Origin: Cloacibacillus porcorum
GTDB lineage: Bacteria; Synergistota; Synergistia; Synergistales; Synergistaceae
Reading direction: 5' to 3'
DNA: 64,000 bases
NCBI RefSeq assembly: GCF_001701045.1
Contig: NZ_CP016757.1
Location: 1,667,501-1,731,500, forward strand
The notes beneath the pieces were generated by a model. It saw nothing but the letters and a program-made list of their open reading frames with translations, was not told where the DNA came from and made no database searches. Within the stretch, counting starts at the first letter, position 1. Each line of letters starts with the position of its first letter. The translations under genes and the position numbers were made by a program. Shown piece after piece: positions 28,051 through 37,466 of the stretch.

Positions 28051-29957
28051 AGTTTCCCGAACATATAACGCTCGACGAGGCCTGGGGGATACTATCCTTG
28101 GCCTTTGAGGGATATTCAGAAAAATTTAAGACAAAACTTGAAATATCGGCGGCGCTCGGAGATATCCTGACGGAGGACATCTCCGCCTCCCGCAACGTGC
28201 CGCACTATGCCGCCTCGGCGGTGGACGGTTACGCGCTGCGCGCCTCCGATACCGCGGGGGCTACCCCCGCCACTCCCGCGCGCCTGCCGGAGGGCCGCTG
28301 GCAGTGGATGAACACCGGCGCGGCGCTGCCTGACTGGGCGGACGCGGTGCTGATGGTGGAGGATTCCTCACAGGAGGAGGGCGAGCTCGTAGTCTACCGC
28401 TCCCTTACGCCCTCCGCCAACGTGCGCCCTCTCGGAGAGGACGTCATGGCGGGGCAGATCATTGCGCGCGAGGGCGAACCGGTGACCCCGGCGCGGATCT
28501 CCCTCTTCCTCTGCGCCGGCATCGACGAGGTGCCGGTCAAAAGAAGGGTGCGGAGCCTCTTTATCCCGACAGGGGACGAGATAATCTCCCGCGAAAAATG
28601 GCTTGCGCAGGAGAGCCAGCGCTCCGGCACGGTCGCCGAGAGCAACTCGCTCTTTATCGCCGCCTCCTTCAAGAGGTGGGGCTTTGAGGTCGACGTCGCC
28701 CCGATACTTCCCGATGTGCCGCAGATACTGAGGGAATATGTCGAGAAGGGTACTGCGGAATACGATCTCGTGCTTGTCGGCGCGGGCTCCGCGAAGGGCA
28801 GGCGCGACCATACCATTGAAGTCTTTGAGGAACTTGGCGAGGTCCTCTTCCGCGGCGTGCGCATGAAGCCGGGGCGTCCGGCGATGGCCGCTGTGATCGC
28901 CGGAAAGCCGGTGATATGTCTGCCGGGCTTCCCGATGTCGACGGCGGTCGTACTCTGGTCGCTCGTCTACCCGTTGCTCAGGCAGTTTGCCGGTGAGAGC
29001 GGCGACCTGCGGCAGCTTGTGCGCGAATCCCTCGGCGTGAAAGATATCATGGAGACGAGGCTGCTTGTGCGGCATTCCTCCTCCGCTGGCATAGAAGAGT
29101 GGCTGCGCATGAAGGTCGCGCGCGTTGGCGACAGGCTCTATTCCTGGGCGCTCACCTCGGGCGCGAGCGTCCTCTGGGCTCTCGCGGAGTCGGACGGCAT
29201 CGCGATGCTTCCCGCCTCGGCGCTTGAGTGCGAGCGGGACACGCGGGTGGACGTCTGGATGACGCGCGGCGTAGACCTCGACAGGCGGGTGCTCTTCCAG
29301 GGCTCCGACGACCCCGCAATACAGCTGCTGGTGACGCCTATACGCAGGCGCGGCGCGGATTTCGCCTCGCGCGCCGTCGGCAGCATGGGCGGCCTTGCCG
29401 CGCTCTCGCGCGGAGAGTGCCACCTCGCCGCCGCGCATCTGCTTGACGAAGACACGGGCAGTTACAACGACGTCTTTATAGAACGCTTCTCCAAAGGCCA
29501 AAAATGGGCGCGTATCCTCGTCTTTTACCGGACGCAGGGCATCATCGTCCAGAGCGGCAACCCCAAGGGGATAAACAGCTTCCACGACCTCTGCGCCAAG
29601 GATATAGTCTTTTCAAACAGACAGCCGGGGGCCGGCACGCGGGTGCTATTCGACCATCTGCTCAAAGAGGAGGGGGTGGCGCCGGAGAAGATCAAGGGCT
29701 ACGCGCAGATATGCACTACCCACATGGAGGCGGCGAACCGCGTCTACACGGGACTGGCGGACGCCACGCTCGGCATCAAGTCGGCGGCGGACGCCCTCGG
29801 CCTCGACTTCATCCCGATCACAGAAGAGCCCTATGAACTTGTCGTTCCGGAGGAATATCTGGAACATCCCGGTATCAGGGCCCTCCGCGCGAGCCTCGAA
29901 GACGCTGAGTGGCGTCGGAAGGTTGAAGAGATGGGTGGATACAGATGGCCGAACTGA
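28041..29957 (+). CDS. MoeA-like protein fused to a substrate-binding (PBP-like) domain
   Basis: Second MoeA paralogue with an extra C-terminal domain. Residues 1-400 are MoeA: ASAVDGYALRASD, FIPTGDEIISRE, VGAGSAKGRRDHT and VICLPGFPMSTAV. Residues about 420-638 resemble a periplasmic-binding/LysR-effector fold, with GSDDPAIQLL, SGNPKGINSFHDL, NRQPGAGTRVLFD, GLADATLGIKSAADALGLDFIP and ELVVPEEYL. This architecture is known in archaea and anaerobic bacteria; the extra domain is thought to bind an oxyanion or other ligand, but no signal peptide is present, so it acts in the cytoplasm. It overlaps moeA by 10 bases and moaA by 13. Confidence 0.88.
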   Translation: MAVKFPEHITLDEAWGILSLAFEGYSEKFKTKLEISAALGDILTEDISASRNVPHYAASAVDGYALRASDTAGATPATPARLPEGRWQWMNTGAALPDWADAVLMVEDSSQEEGELVVYRSLTPSANVRPLGEDVMAGQIIAREGEPVTPARISLFLCAGIDEVPVKRRVRSLFIPTGDEIISREKWLAQESQRSGTVAESNSLFIAASFKRWGFEVDVAPILPDVPQILREYVEKGTAEYDLVLVGAGSAKGRRDHTIEVFEELGEVLFRGVRMKPGRPAMAAVIAGKPVICLPGFPMSTAVVLWSLVYPLLRQFAGESGDLRQLVRESLGVKDIMETRLLVRHSSSAGIEEWLRMKVARVGDRLYSWALTSGASVLWALAESDGIAMLPASALECERDTRVDVWMTRGVDLDRRVLFQGSDDPAIQLLVTPIRRRGADFASRAVGSMGGLAALSRGECHLAAAHLLDEDTGSYNDVFIERFSKGQKWARILVFYRTQGIIVQSGNPKGINSFHDLCAKDIVFSNRQPGAGTRVLFDHLLKEEGVAPEKIKGYAQICTTHMEAANRVYTGLADATLGIKSAADALGLDFIPITEEPYELVVPEEYLEHPGIRALRASLEDAEWRRKVEEMGGYRWPN

Positions 29958-30928
29958 CGGAGCTCAGGGACGACTACGGGCGGCGGCTGAACTACGTCCG
30001 CATCTCGGTGACGGACAGGTGCAACTACCGCTGCGCCTACTGCATGCCGCCGGAGGGCGTTAAGTGCCTGAGCCATGAAGATATCCTGCGCTATGAGGAT
30101 ATCAAATTCCTCTGCCGGGTATTTGTGGAGCTGGGGGTGGGGAAGTTCCGCTTCACGGGCGGCGAACCGCTTGTGCGCAAGGGGCTCGTGCCATTTCTCA
30201 AGGAGCTTCACTCGGAGCTGCCGGGGATAAAGACCGCGCTGACGACGAACGCTTCACTGCTCGGCGAATACTCGGCGCAGCTCGCGGAGGCGGGGATACA
30301 CTCGCTCAACATCAGCCTCGATACCCTTGACCCCGAGAAATTCGCGCGTATCACGAGGATCGGCAGTATAGAGGGCGTCTTTGAGGGCATACGCGCGGCG
30401 AGGGCCGCCGGTATCGGAAACATCAAGCTCAACGCCGTTCTCATCAGGGACTTCAACGACCGGGAGATCGCGGATATGCTCGCCTTTTCGCGTCGCGAGG
30501 GGCTGCTGCTGCGGCTTATCGAGTTTATGCCGCTTCAGGACAGCGTCTGGGACAAGAACTCATTTATCAGCGGGGAGGAGATACTCAGGATTTTGCCCGG
30601 AGGCGACGCCTGGAAAAGATCGACGGCCGGCGGCAGTGACGACGGCCCCGCGCAGTATTACTTCAACGAAAAGACCGGCGATACCATCGGGATCATTACC
30701 GCGGTCTCGAACCATTTCTGTAAAACCTGCAACCGCCTGCGGATCTCCGCCGAGGGAAACCTGAGAACATGTCTTTTTAACCCTCACGAAACTGCCCTAA
30801 AAGAGCTGATTCGGAGTAGAGAGACAGCCGCGCTGCGGGAGGCCATCCTGCGCAGCGTTCACGAAAAACCGCGCTGCTGGAACGACATAAACACCGGCAA
30901 TCTTCAGATGTCGGGAATTGGAGGATAA
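29945..30928 (+). CDS. moaA: GTP 3',8-cyclase MoaA
   Basis: Radical SAM enzyme that starts molybdopterin synthesis by converting GTP to 3',8-cyclo-7,8-dihydro-GTP. The N-terminal cluster motif CNYRCAYCMPPEG (about residue 26) and FTGGEPLVRKG (about 70) are present. The second 4Fe-4S site is CKTCNRLRISAEGNLRTC (about 262-279), and the protein ends in the double Gly tail MSGIGG needed for catalysis. 327 residues, normal. It starts within the 3' end of the upstream gene and lies 3 bases before moaC. Confidence 0.96.
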   Translation: MAELTELRDDYGRRLNYVRISVTDRCNYRCAYCMPPEGVKCLSHEDILRYEDIKFLCRVFVELGVGKFRFTGGEPLVRKGLVPFLKELHSELPGIKTALTTNASLLGEYSAQLAEAGIHSLNISLDTLDPEKFARITRIGSIEGVFEGIRAARAAGIGNIKLNAVLIRDFNDREIADMLAFSRREGLLLRLIEFMPLQDSVWDKNSFISGEEILRILPGGDAWKRSTAGGSDDGPAQYYFNEKTGDTIGIITAVSNHFCKTCNRLRISAEGNLRTCLFNPHETALKELIRSRETAALREAILRSVHEKPRCWNDINTGNLQMSGIGG

Positions 30929-30931
30929 AAG

Positions 30932-31453
30932 ATGGGAGAATACACGCACTTTGACGCCGAGGGCCGTCCTACGCTCGTCGATGTCAGCGACAAAGCGGTC
31001 ACCAAACGCACCGCCTGGGCCGAGGGCTGGCTCTTTCTGCCCGATGAGATATACCGGACCGTCTCGCAGGGCGCGGTGAAAAAGGGAGATCCCTTCTCGA
31101 TCGCGGAGCTTGGCGGCATCATGGGGGCCAAAAGGACTCCCGACCTCATCCCGCTCTGCCACACGATCAGGCTTGACAACATCAAGGTCAAATGCGACCT
31201 GGATCATAAAAAAAAGGCCCTGAGGATCACCTGCGAGGCGACGGCCTCCGAGGTGACGGGCGTGGAGATGGAGGCGCTCACCGGCGTCTCAGTCGCGGCG
31301 CTCACCTTCTACGACATGTGCAAGGGGATAGACAAGGGCATGGTGATAAAGGACATCCGCCTGCTGAGAAAGACCGGCGGCAAGAGCAGAGAATGGAACG
31401 CCGCCGGGAATTTTGTCTCGGAGTGCGCTTCCGAGGGAGGAGAGTCTAAATGA
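30932..31453 (+). CDS. moaC: Cyclic pyranopterin monophosphate synthase MoaC
   Basis: Converts the MoaA product to cyclic pyranopterin monophosphate. DVSDKAVTKRTAWAEG, GGIMGAKRTPDLIPLCHTI, TGVEMEALTGVSVAALT (by its ends) and YDMCKGIDKGMVI are the conserved family blocks, including the active-site Lys and Asp region. 173 residues, typical. It lies 3 bases after moaA, and its stop overlaps the next gene (ATGA). MoaD and MoaE are not in this window. Confidence 0.96.
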   Translation: MGEYTHFDAEGRPTLVDVSDKAVTKRTAWAEGWLFLPDEIYRTVSQGAVKKGDPFSIAELGGIMGAKRTPDLIPLCHTIRLDNIKVKCDLDHKKKALRITCEATASEVTGVEMEALTGVSVAALTFYDMCKGIDKGMVIKDIRLLRKTGGKSREWNAAGNFVSECASEGGESK

Positions 31454-32274
31454 GAATACTGAGATTATGGGCGCCGTCGCTGATCGGCGACCACACCCTC
31501 TGCTACATACACACCAACCGCGAGGGCATGACCTGCATAAACGAAGTGGAGATCCCCGTTAAGTTCGCGCGCGCGGGCGAGAATCTCGACGGCGAAGAAT
31601 ACGCCGGCGCGATGACCGTCGTCCTGCCGCCTGAGGCGGAGATATGCGACGGCGGCTTCCTCGCCGTGGGCGAGAGGGGAGACACCCTGCTGCGCTGGCA
31701 GTGCGAAAGCGCCTCTTTCAAGGTATGTACCGCGGGATTCCTCGGCGTCTCCGAGAGGGCACAGATATGGTCCCCGATAAGGACGGCGGTGCTCACCGTC
31801 AGCGACAAGGGCAGCCGCGGCGAGCGCGTCGATACCGCGGGGCCTGAGCTTGAGCGCCTCGCCTTCGCGCAGGGCTGCGTCACCGAAGATAGAAAGATCG
31901 TTCCCGACGACCCGGAGGAGATCTGCGGCGCCGTCCGTGAATGGGCGGAGAGGGGGATCAGCCTCATCCTCACCACCGGCGGTACCGGCCTCTCGCCGCG
32001 CGACAACACGCCGGAGGCGCTGCTCTCCGTCGCCGACAAGGTCGTTCCCGGCTTTGGCGATATGATGCGCATCGAGACCCTGAAATATACGCCGCGCTCA
32101 TTCCTCACACGCTCCGTAGCGGTGATAAAAGATCGTTCACTCATTATCGCCTTCCCCGGCAGCAAACGCGGAGCAGGGCAGTGTTTTGAGGCGGTCACCG
32201 GCGGCCTGCGCCACGCGGTTGAGACTCTGACCGGCGGCGCCACGGAATGCGGGAACCATCACCACAGCCACTAA
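31450..32274 (+). CDS. Molybdopterin adenylyltransferase (MogA/MoaB type) with extra N-terminal domain
   Basis: The C-terminal part (about residues 115-265) is a MogA/MoaB domain that adenylylates molybdopterin before metal insertion: AVLTVSDKGSRGERVDTAGP, LTTGGTGLSPRDNTPEA and AFPGSKRGAGQCFEAV. The N-terminal 110 residues are a separate domain that I do not recognise with certainty; its content (HTNREGMTCINEVEIPV, GGFLAVGERGD) is compatible with a small beta-barrel such as a truncated MOSC-like fold. The protein ends in HHHSH, a possible metal-binding tail. Last gene of the cofactor operon, overlapping moaC by 4 bases. Confidence 0.85.
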   Translation: MRILRLWAPSLIGDHTLCYIHTNREGMTCINEVEIPVKFARAGENLDGEEYAGAMTVVLPPEAEICDGGFLAVGERGDTLLRWQCESASFKVCTAGFLGVSERAQIWSPIRTAVLTVSDKGSRGERVDTAGPELERLAFAQGCVTEDRKIVPDDPEEICGAVREWAERGISLILTTGGTGLSPRDNTPEALLSVADKVVPGFGDMMRIETLKYTPRSFLTRSVAVIKDRSLIIAFPGSKRGAGQCFEAVTGGLRHAVETLTGGATECGNHHHSH

Positions 32275-32672
32275 AATTTTTCTGGGTAATGACGCTTCGG
32301 CAGATCCTCCCGCAAATGGCTGCCGGTCTGTAAATACGCGGACTGTCCGGCGAATGGATACAGCTCTGTCATTTTGCCGTCTATCCAGATTTTGAGCTTA
32401 CGCAGAAAAGACTTGAAAGAGCCGCCGAAATGCCCAGCGGCTTTTCTGAAATATGCCGCCGTTCGAGGTTTTGGACGTTTTCGGTAAAGTGCTGAAAAAT
32501 ATAAACCCTACGCCGGACCTGCCCATGCGCGCGGGCTGCTTTTCTTGTGTTTGCCATGTATGGCTGACGCTGTCTAACTTTTTTTATAATTATATGATAA
32601 TATAGATATGTATAGGATAATTTTAGCTTTTAACTGCGTAAAATTATTTTTGCAGCGTGAGGAGGCGGAAAG
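32275..32672. other. Intergenic region after the molybdenum-cofactor operon
   Basis: About 400 bases without a supported gene. The first 250 bases are G+C-rich and hold short open stretches resembling decayed coding sequence. The last 100 are AT-rich, with TATAAT at 32585-32590 and further TATAAT-like words that may serve the AAA ATPase gene; no good -35 is seen. GTGAGGAGG lies before ATG 32673. Confidence 0.5.
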
Positions 32673-33848
32673 ATGATTCAGATAAATCCATATACGCCCG
32701 GAGCCGGACTAATGCCTCGCTGCCTTGCCGGACGGGACGAGGTTCTTGAAAAGGCGGACGAAACTCTGGCAAGGGTGGCTGCCTGTTTTACCGCGCGTTC
32801 GGTCGTCTATTACGGACTGCGCGGCGTGGGCAAGACCGTGCTGCTGAATGAGATAGAAGAGCGTGCAAAGGATCTCGATGTTTTCTACGAACATATTGAG
32901 ATAACGGAGCGGGGAAATTTCAAAAGCGCGGTTTCACTTTATACCAATAAACTGATGCGCAGAATGAGCGTTATCGAGATGGCTAAGCAGAGCGCCGGTA
33001 GAGCGTTCGGTGTTCTCAAGGCCTTTCACGCCACTTACAGCCCGGACGGGTCTGTCAATTTCGGCATAGAGGGGGCCGCTCCTCCCGCGGTCGGTGTATC
33101 CGATACGGGGGATTTTAAGAACGACCTTACCGAGCTTTTTACCGCCTTGGGGGCGCTTGCCGCGAAATCTGGGCATGGGGCTGCTTTTTTTATTGATGAA
33201 ATACAGTACATGACAGAGGCTGATTTTGAGGCGCTCATCGTCGCCCTTCACAGGGTAAGTCAGAAGGGCTATCCGCTTATTGTTTTCGCCGCCGGTTTGC
33301 CCAAAATCGCGAAGATCGCGGGGGACGTAAAGTCTTATGCCGAGCGGCTATTCCGCTTTATTCCAATTGGCTCCCTGGACAGTGAGGCGGCGCGCCTCGC
33401 GCTCTCTGAACCGGCGCTGGTATTTGACGTCCATTACGACGACGACGCTCTCGATTATATTCTTAAAGAGACCGAATGCTATCCCTATTTTATTCAGGAG
33501 TACGGCAGGCAGGCATGGCGCCAAATAAAGGATCACCGGATCTCGCTTCTTGGTGCGATGGCGGCTCGCGAGACTTTTGAACGCGAGCTGGATGAAAGTT
33601 TTTTCAAGGTCCGCTATGACCGCGCGACTCCCAAGGAGCTGGCCTTCATGTACGCCATGGTCGACTGCGGCGGGCGCGAATGTGCCGTCAAAGATGTCGC
33701 CGCGAGGCTCGGTAAGTCTGTCGCAGAAATTTCGACACTCCGGGCACAGCTGATCCATAAAGGATTTGTCTACGCCTCTGAACGAGGGGAGATAAGTTTT
33801 TCCGTACCGCAGTTTAACAGGTATCTGGAGCGCAAAAGATTGTTATAA
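32673..33848 (+). CDS. AAA-family ATPase with C-terminal winged-helix domain
   Basis: Orc1/Cdc6-like or AAA_16-type ATP-binding protein of unknown function. Walker A GLRGVGKT (about residues 48-55), Walker B FFIDEIQY (about 173-180) and a sensor-like VFAAGLP near 207. The C-terminal 110 residues (KELAFMYAMVDCGGRECAVKDVAARLG region) look like a winged helix. Similar stand-alone ATPases are widespread in anaerobes and archaea, often near mobile or defence genes, but some are chromosomal housekeeping genes. Its base composition is like the core genome, unlike its AT-rich neighbour, so the two need not be a system. 391 residues; strong GAGGAGG ribosome site. Confidence 0.78.
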   Translation: MIQINPYTPGAGLMPRCLAGRDEVLEKADETLARVAACFTARSVVYYGLRGVGKTVLLNEIEERAKDLDVFYEHIEITERGNFKSAVSLYTNKLMRRMSVIEMAKQSAGRAFGVLKAFHATYSPDGSVNFGIEGAAPPAVGVSDTGDFKNDLTELFTALGALAAKSGHGAAFFIDEIQYMTEADFEALIVALHRVSQKGYPLIVFAAGLPKIAKIAGDVKSYAERLFRFIPIGSLDSEAARLALSEPALVFDVHYDDDALDYILKETECYPYFIQEYGRQAWRQIKDHRISLLGAMAARETFERELDESFFKVRYDRATPKELAFMYAMVDCGGRECAVKDVAARLGKSVAEISTLRAQLIHKGFVYASERGEISFSVPQFNRYLERKRLL

Positions 33849-33948
33849 TGGTATTGTATGTAAAAATATTGATTACATATCGTTTTTTCTGATTTTGGAG
33901 ATTCAAATTGTCTAATTTTCATAAGACTATCATTAAGGAGCATTTAAG

Positions 33949-36900
33949 ATGACACCTCTTGAAAATGCTATTTTAGATATTATAAAAGGGTCAAATGGAG
34001 TCAAGGCAAGTCAAATAGCTAATGAGCTTAACATTGATAAAAAACAGGTAAATTCTTTATTATATGGAAATCTGAAAGTTTATTGTTGCCAAGACTCTTC
34101 CTATAAATGGTATTTGGCATCTGCTTTCACGGCCGGTGTAGCTCCTAAAGATGACAATGTTGTTGGTGCAGACAAAGATTTAGAAAACTTGTGTAAATAT
34201 TATCTGAATTGTTTAAGCATAGAAGGAAATAACTCCATTTCCGCCTTTCTCACAAGTAGTTACAATTTGAATTATGCTGAAGTTAATAAAATAGATAAAA
34301 GTGGTTTTGACTCCGAAAATGCAGCCGTATTTCTGAATAAAATTGCTAGACAGCGGAATATGACGGCATATGTAGGATACCCTATCATGATAATGAAGAT
34401 TTATTCATTAAAAACCAAACAAAGCTATCTAAAGGTAGTCCCAATTTTTATCTTTTCTCTTGAATATGGCAGTGGTAGCATAAATATGAGCAATATCCCC
34501 AGCTTAAATATGGAGATTATTAAGAGATACACACCACAAGACAGTAACGCTCAAATATATGAGCTGATAGATTTAGAGAATCAGCTTGGTTTAAACAGTC
34601 AAGAGACAGAAATAGAAATCGATGAATTGGTTGTGCGCTTACAAGAGATTAGACACTGGGAATGGAAAGAAAAACTAGACCCATATAATCTTAATCTTGA
34701 AATACCGATAGGTATGCTCACGCAGGAGGGCATTTATAATAAGGCCGTCGTTATTGCGACAGAACGTTCTCCTTATACACAGGGACTCGAAAGTGAACTA
34801 TCGGCACTTTCTCAATTAAGCACACAATCGTATAAAGATACCGCACTATACAATTGGGTACATCGTGAGGGCGGCAGTGGCATAGGAAGAGAAGCTGTTC
34901 AAAACTCCATTCTTCAAGAAACGGCTTCCTTGGAGGTCCTTCCATTAAACACTGAGCAGGATCAAGCAATACAAAAGGCTCTAAAGTCCAACCTTATTAT
35001 TGTCACAGGACCTCCAGGAACTGGTAAATCACAAGTAGTAACCAGCTTACTTGTAAATGCGGCATGGAATAATAAAAATGCACTTTTTACAAGCAAAAAT
35101 AATAAGGCCGTCGATGTTGTAGACATTAGAGTAAATAATTTAGGGAATAGGCCTATCATGCTTAGAATTGGAAACAATCAGTATGCTTATCGCTTGGCGG
35201 AAGTTATAGAGGGGCTATTGTCATCAAATGCCGATCAATCTGATGTGGATGATTTTAACTACTATAAGACTGCATACGACGAAAAAATTTCTGCCTGCAC
35301 AACGCTAAAAAGGAAAAAGAACGAATATATTGCGTTCCGAAATCGTTTAGATCGATTAGAACAAAAGGTTTGCCATATCCGTGAAAAAACATGGGGAGCT
35401 TTTTTAGGTAAAGTAGATGACGAAGACATTAAAAAATTAAGAAACGCGGTCGACGAATGTACCGTTAGCTATTCCCAGACCAGAAAAGAGCAGCAGTCGT
35501 TTCTTACAAAAATATTTTGGTTTGTAGTAAAAGATAAACGCAAGCAACAGTTTGAGGAAAAGGTATCTATATTGAATAACATTAGTAAATGCTATGGCAT
35601 TAAACCTTTGCCTGCTGATATTCCAGAAGACACATACATTCAATATAAGAACAAAATTGTAGGATGTATCAATGATCTGCAAACTTTCATTGAATACAGC
35701 TCACTTTTGAACGATTTTAACGATTCTGAATCCCTTGAAAATATTGACAGGCAATTAATAGCTCATAAATCCACGCTGGCTGATATTGCCCATAAACTAT
35801 GGGAAAAATGGCTTGTTACATGCCCGCTGCAAATTTCAGCCGAAAAGCGCGTTGAGATGACCCAGTATGTAGCGGCAATGAGATTAATAGGAGACGTAGA
35901 TGTCACCGGTTACCCGGAACAAAAGCTTCAGTTCAGCAAATTACAGAAAGAAATGGCTCAGTTCATGCCATGTTGGGCTGTAACATCTTTGTCTGTTAAA
36001 GGGCGTATTCCATTTCAGCCTGGTTTTTTTGATATGGTCATAATTGACGAAGCGAGCCAATGCGACATCGCTTCAATCCTGCCGTTACTATATAGGGCAA
36101 AAAGGGCTATAATCATAGGAGACCCTAAACAACTTAGTCATATCAGTTCCGTTTCTAAGTCTCAAGACGTAAGCCTTCTCCAAAAATACAAAGTTGGCTT
36201 TGAGTGGTCATACTCTGCAAATTCTCTTTACTCTATCGCAAGCGGCATAGCCAATCCAGGACAAATTGTCCACCTCCGTGACCATCATAGAAGTTTTGGC
36301 GACATTATAGAATTTTCAAACACTGAATTCTATGAGGGAAAGCTGCGAATAGCAACTGACTATAAAAGATTAAACACACCTGGAAATGAGGCACCCGGCG
36401 TACGGTGGGTCGATGTCTCCGGCAAAACTATCCGACCATCCACAGGGGGAGCATACAATAATCAGGAAATTGAAAAAGTAATCTCAGAATTAAAGCATTT
36501 AATCGTTGAAAATGGATATTGTGGAAGCGTTGGGGTAGTTACCCCCTTCAAGTCTCAAGCCGAAAAAATACGGGAAATAATTGAAAAAACTCCATCTTTA
36601 AAAGATTATCTGCATTTAAAAAATGATTTTCTTGTTGATACTGTGCACAAATTTCAGGGAGATGAAAGAGATGTCATGATATTCTCCCCTGTGATTTCTC
36701 AAGATACGCCACTGAGTGCCATCTCTTTTTTAAATAATACTGGCAATCTGTTCAATGTCGCAATAACAAGGGCGAGGTCTATGTTAATTGTTGTAGGAGA
36801 TATGCAATACTGTTCGGAATGTAAAATTTCTTATATGGAACATTTTGTTGATTATATAAGAAAACATCTCCATGTCGAAAAACCACTATCGACTTTAACA

Positions 36901-37257
36901 TGTTATGAAAGCAGAGAATATCCTCGCGTCGATAATCCAGAACAAGTCTCGGATTGGGAACGCTATTTCTATACTGAGTTGTTTGACGCAGGAATCAAAA
37001 CGGTTCCTCAGTATCCAGTGGACAAATACAAACTTGATTTAGCGTTATTTTTTAAAGACCGAATGCTTGATATTGAAGTAGATGGAGAGATGTACCATCG
37101 TGATTGGAATGGAGAGTTGTGTTATCGTGACCAGCTTAGAAATCAACGCTTATATGAGATAGGCTGGGATGTAAAACGGTTCTGGGTGTACCAGATTCGA
37201 GATGCGCTTCCATGGTGCATAGAACAAATTCGAGAATGGATGAAATCTCAAGTTTAA
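33949..37257 (+). CDS. SF1 helicase fused to a Vsr/DUF559-like nuclease domain
   Basis: Large (1102 residues) DNA2/NAM7-type superfamily 1 helicase. N-terminal winged-helix-like domain (about 1-60, VKASQIANELNIDKKQVNSLLY), then motif I GPPGTGKS (about 354), motif II DEAS (about 699), motif III GDPKQLSHI (about 725), motif V VHKFQGDERD (about 897) and motif VI NVAITRARS (about 935). The last 100 residues, with YKLDLALFF and LDIEVDGEMYH followed by RDQLRNQRL, match the PD-(D/E)XK fold of DUF559/Vsr-like nucleases. The gene is clearly AT-richer than its neighbours and uses different codons, which points to horizontal transfer. Such helicase-nuclease fusions are common in anti-phage islands, so a defence role is inferred, not shown. 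No toxin-antitoxin partner is seen. Confidence 0.85.
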   Translation: MTPLENAILDIIKGSNGVKASQIANELNIDKKQVNSLLYGNLKVYCCQDSSYKWYLASAFTAGVAPKDDNVVGADKDLENLCKYYLNCLSIEGNNSISAFLTSSYNLNYAEVNKIDKSGFDSENAAVFLNKIARQRNMTAYVGYPIMIMKIYSLKTKQSYLKVVPIFIFSLEYGSGSINMSNIPSLNMEIIKRYTPQDSNAQIYELIDLENQLGLNSQETEIEIDELVVRLQEIRHWEWKEKLDPYNLNLEIPIGMLTQEGIYNKAVVIATERSPYTQGLESELSALSQLSTQSYKDTALYNWVHREGGSGIGREAVQNSILQETASLEVLPLNTEQDQAIQKALKSNLIIVTGPPGTGKSQVVTSLLVNAAWNNKNALFTSKNNKAVDVVDIRVNNLGNRPIMLRIGNNQYAYRLAEVIEGLLSSNADQSDVDDFNYYKTAYDEKISACTTLKRKKNEYIAFRNRLDRLEQKVCHIREKTWGAFLGKVDDEDIKKLRNAVDECTVSYSQTRKEQQSFLTKIFWFVVKDKRKQQFEEKVSILNNISKCYGIKPLPADIPEDTYIQYKNKIVGCINDLQTFIEYSSLLNDFNDSESLENIDRQLIAHKSTLADIAHKLWEKWLVTCPLQISAEKRVEMTQYVAAMRLIGDVDVTGYPEQKLQFSKLQKEMAQFMPCWAVTSLSVKGRIPFQPGFFDMVIIDEASQCDIASILPLLYRAKRAIIIGDPKQLSHISSVSKSQDVSLLQKYKVGFEWSYSANSLYSIASGIANPGQIVHLRDHHRSFGDIIEFSNTEFYEGKLRIATDYKRLNTPGNEAPGVRWVDVSGKTIRPSTGGAYNNQEIEKVISELKHLIVENGYCGSVGVVTPFKSQAEKIREIIEKTPSLKDYLHLKNDFLVDTVHKFQGDERDVMIFSPVISQDTPLSAISFLNNTGNLFNVAITRARSMLIVVGDMQYCSECKISYMEHFVDYIRKHLHVEKPLSTLTCYESREYPRVDNPEQVSDWERYFYTELFDAGIKTVPQYPVDKYKLDLALFFKDRMLDIEVDGEMYHRDWNGELCYRDQLRNQRLYEIGWDVKRFWVYQIRDALPWCIEQIREWMKSQV

Positions 37258-37399
37258 TTTATGCGGAACGTTAACTCGAGAGAGTAGTTTGAAGATTTGA
37301 CAAATATCAGGGGCGTAGGGAATCGGCACGGCGATGATTAAGATCCGTCAAGTTCCCCTTTGTCGTTGGAGGTCTGTTTTTCATTATGTTAAATAAAAG

Positions 37400-37440
37400 G
37401 CGGAGCGGAGGGTTGCGCCAAATCCCCCGCTCCGCTTCTT
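37400..37440. terminator. Terminator between convergent helicase and dehydratase-activator genes
   Basis: GCGGAGCGG (37400-37408) pairs with CCGCTCCGC (37427-37435), with further AGGG/CCC pairing inside the loop. TTCTT follows on the plus strand and an A run (37391-37398) precedes it, giving T on the minus strand. It lies between two convergent genes and can act in both directions. Confidence 0.75.
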
Positions 37441-37466
37441 GTATATTGTAGGGCGACCGCTGTCTT

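Noticed and set aside
28368-29585. 405-codon open frame antisense to the MoeA-PBP fusion
   Set aside because: Shadow frame; the sense strand encodes a clear MoeA domain.
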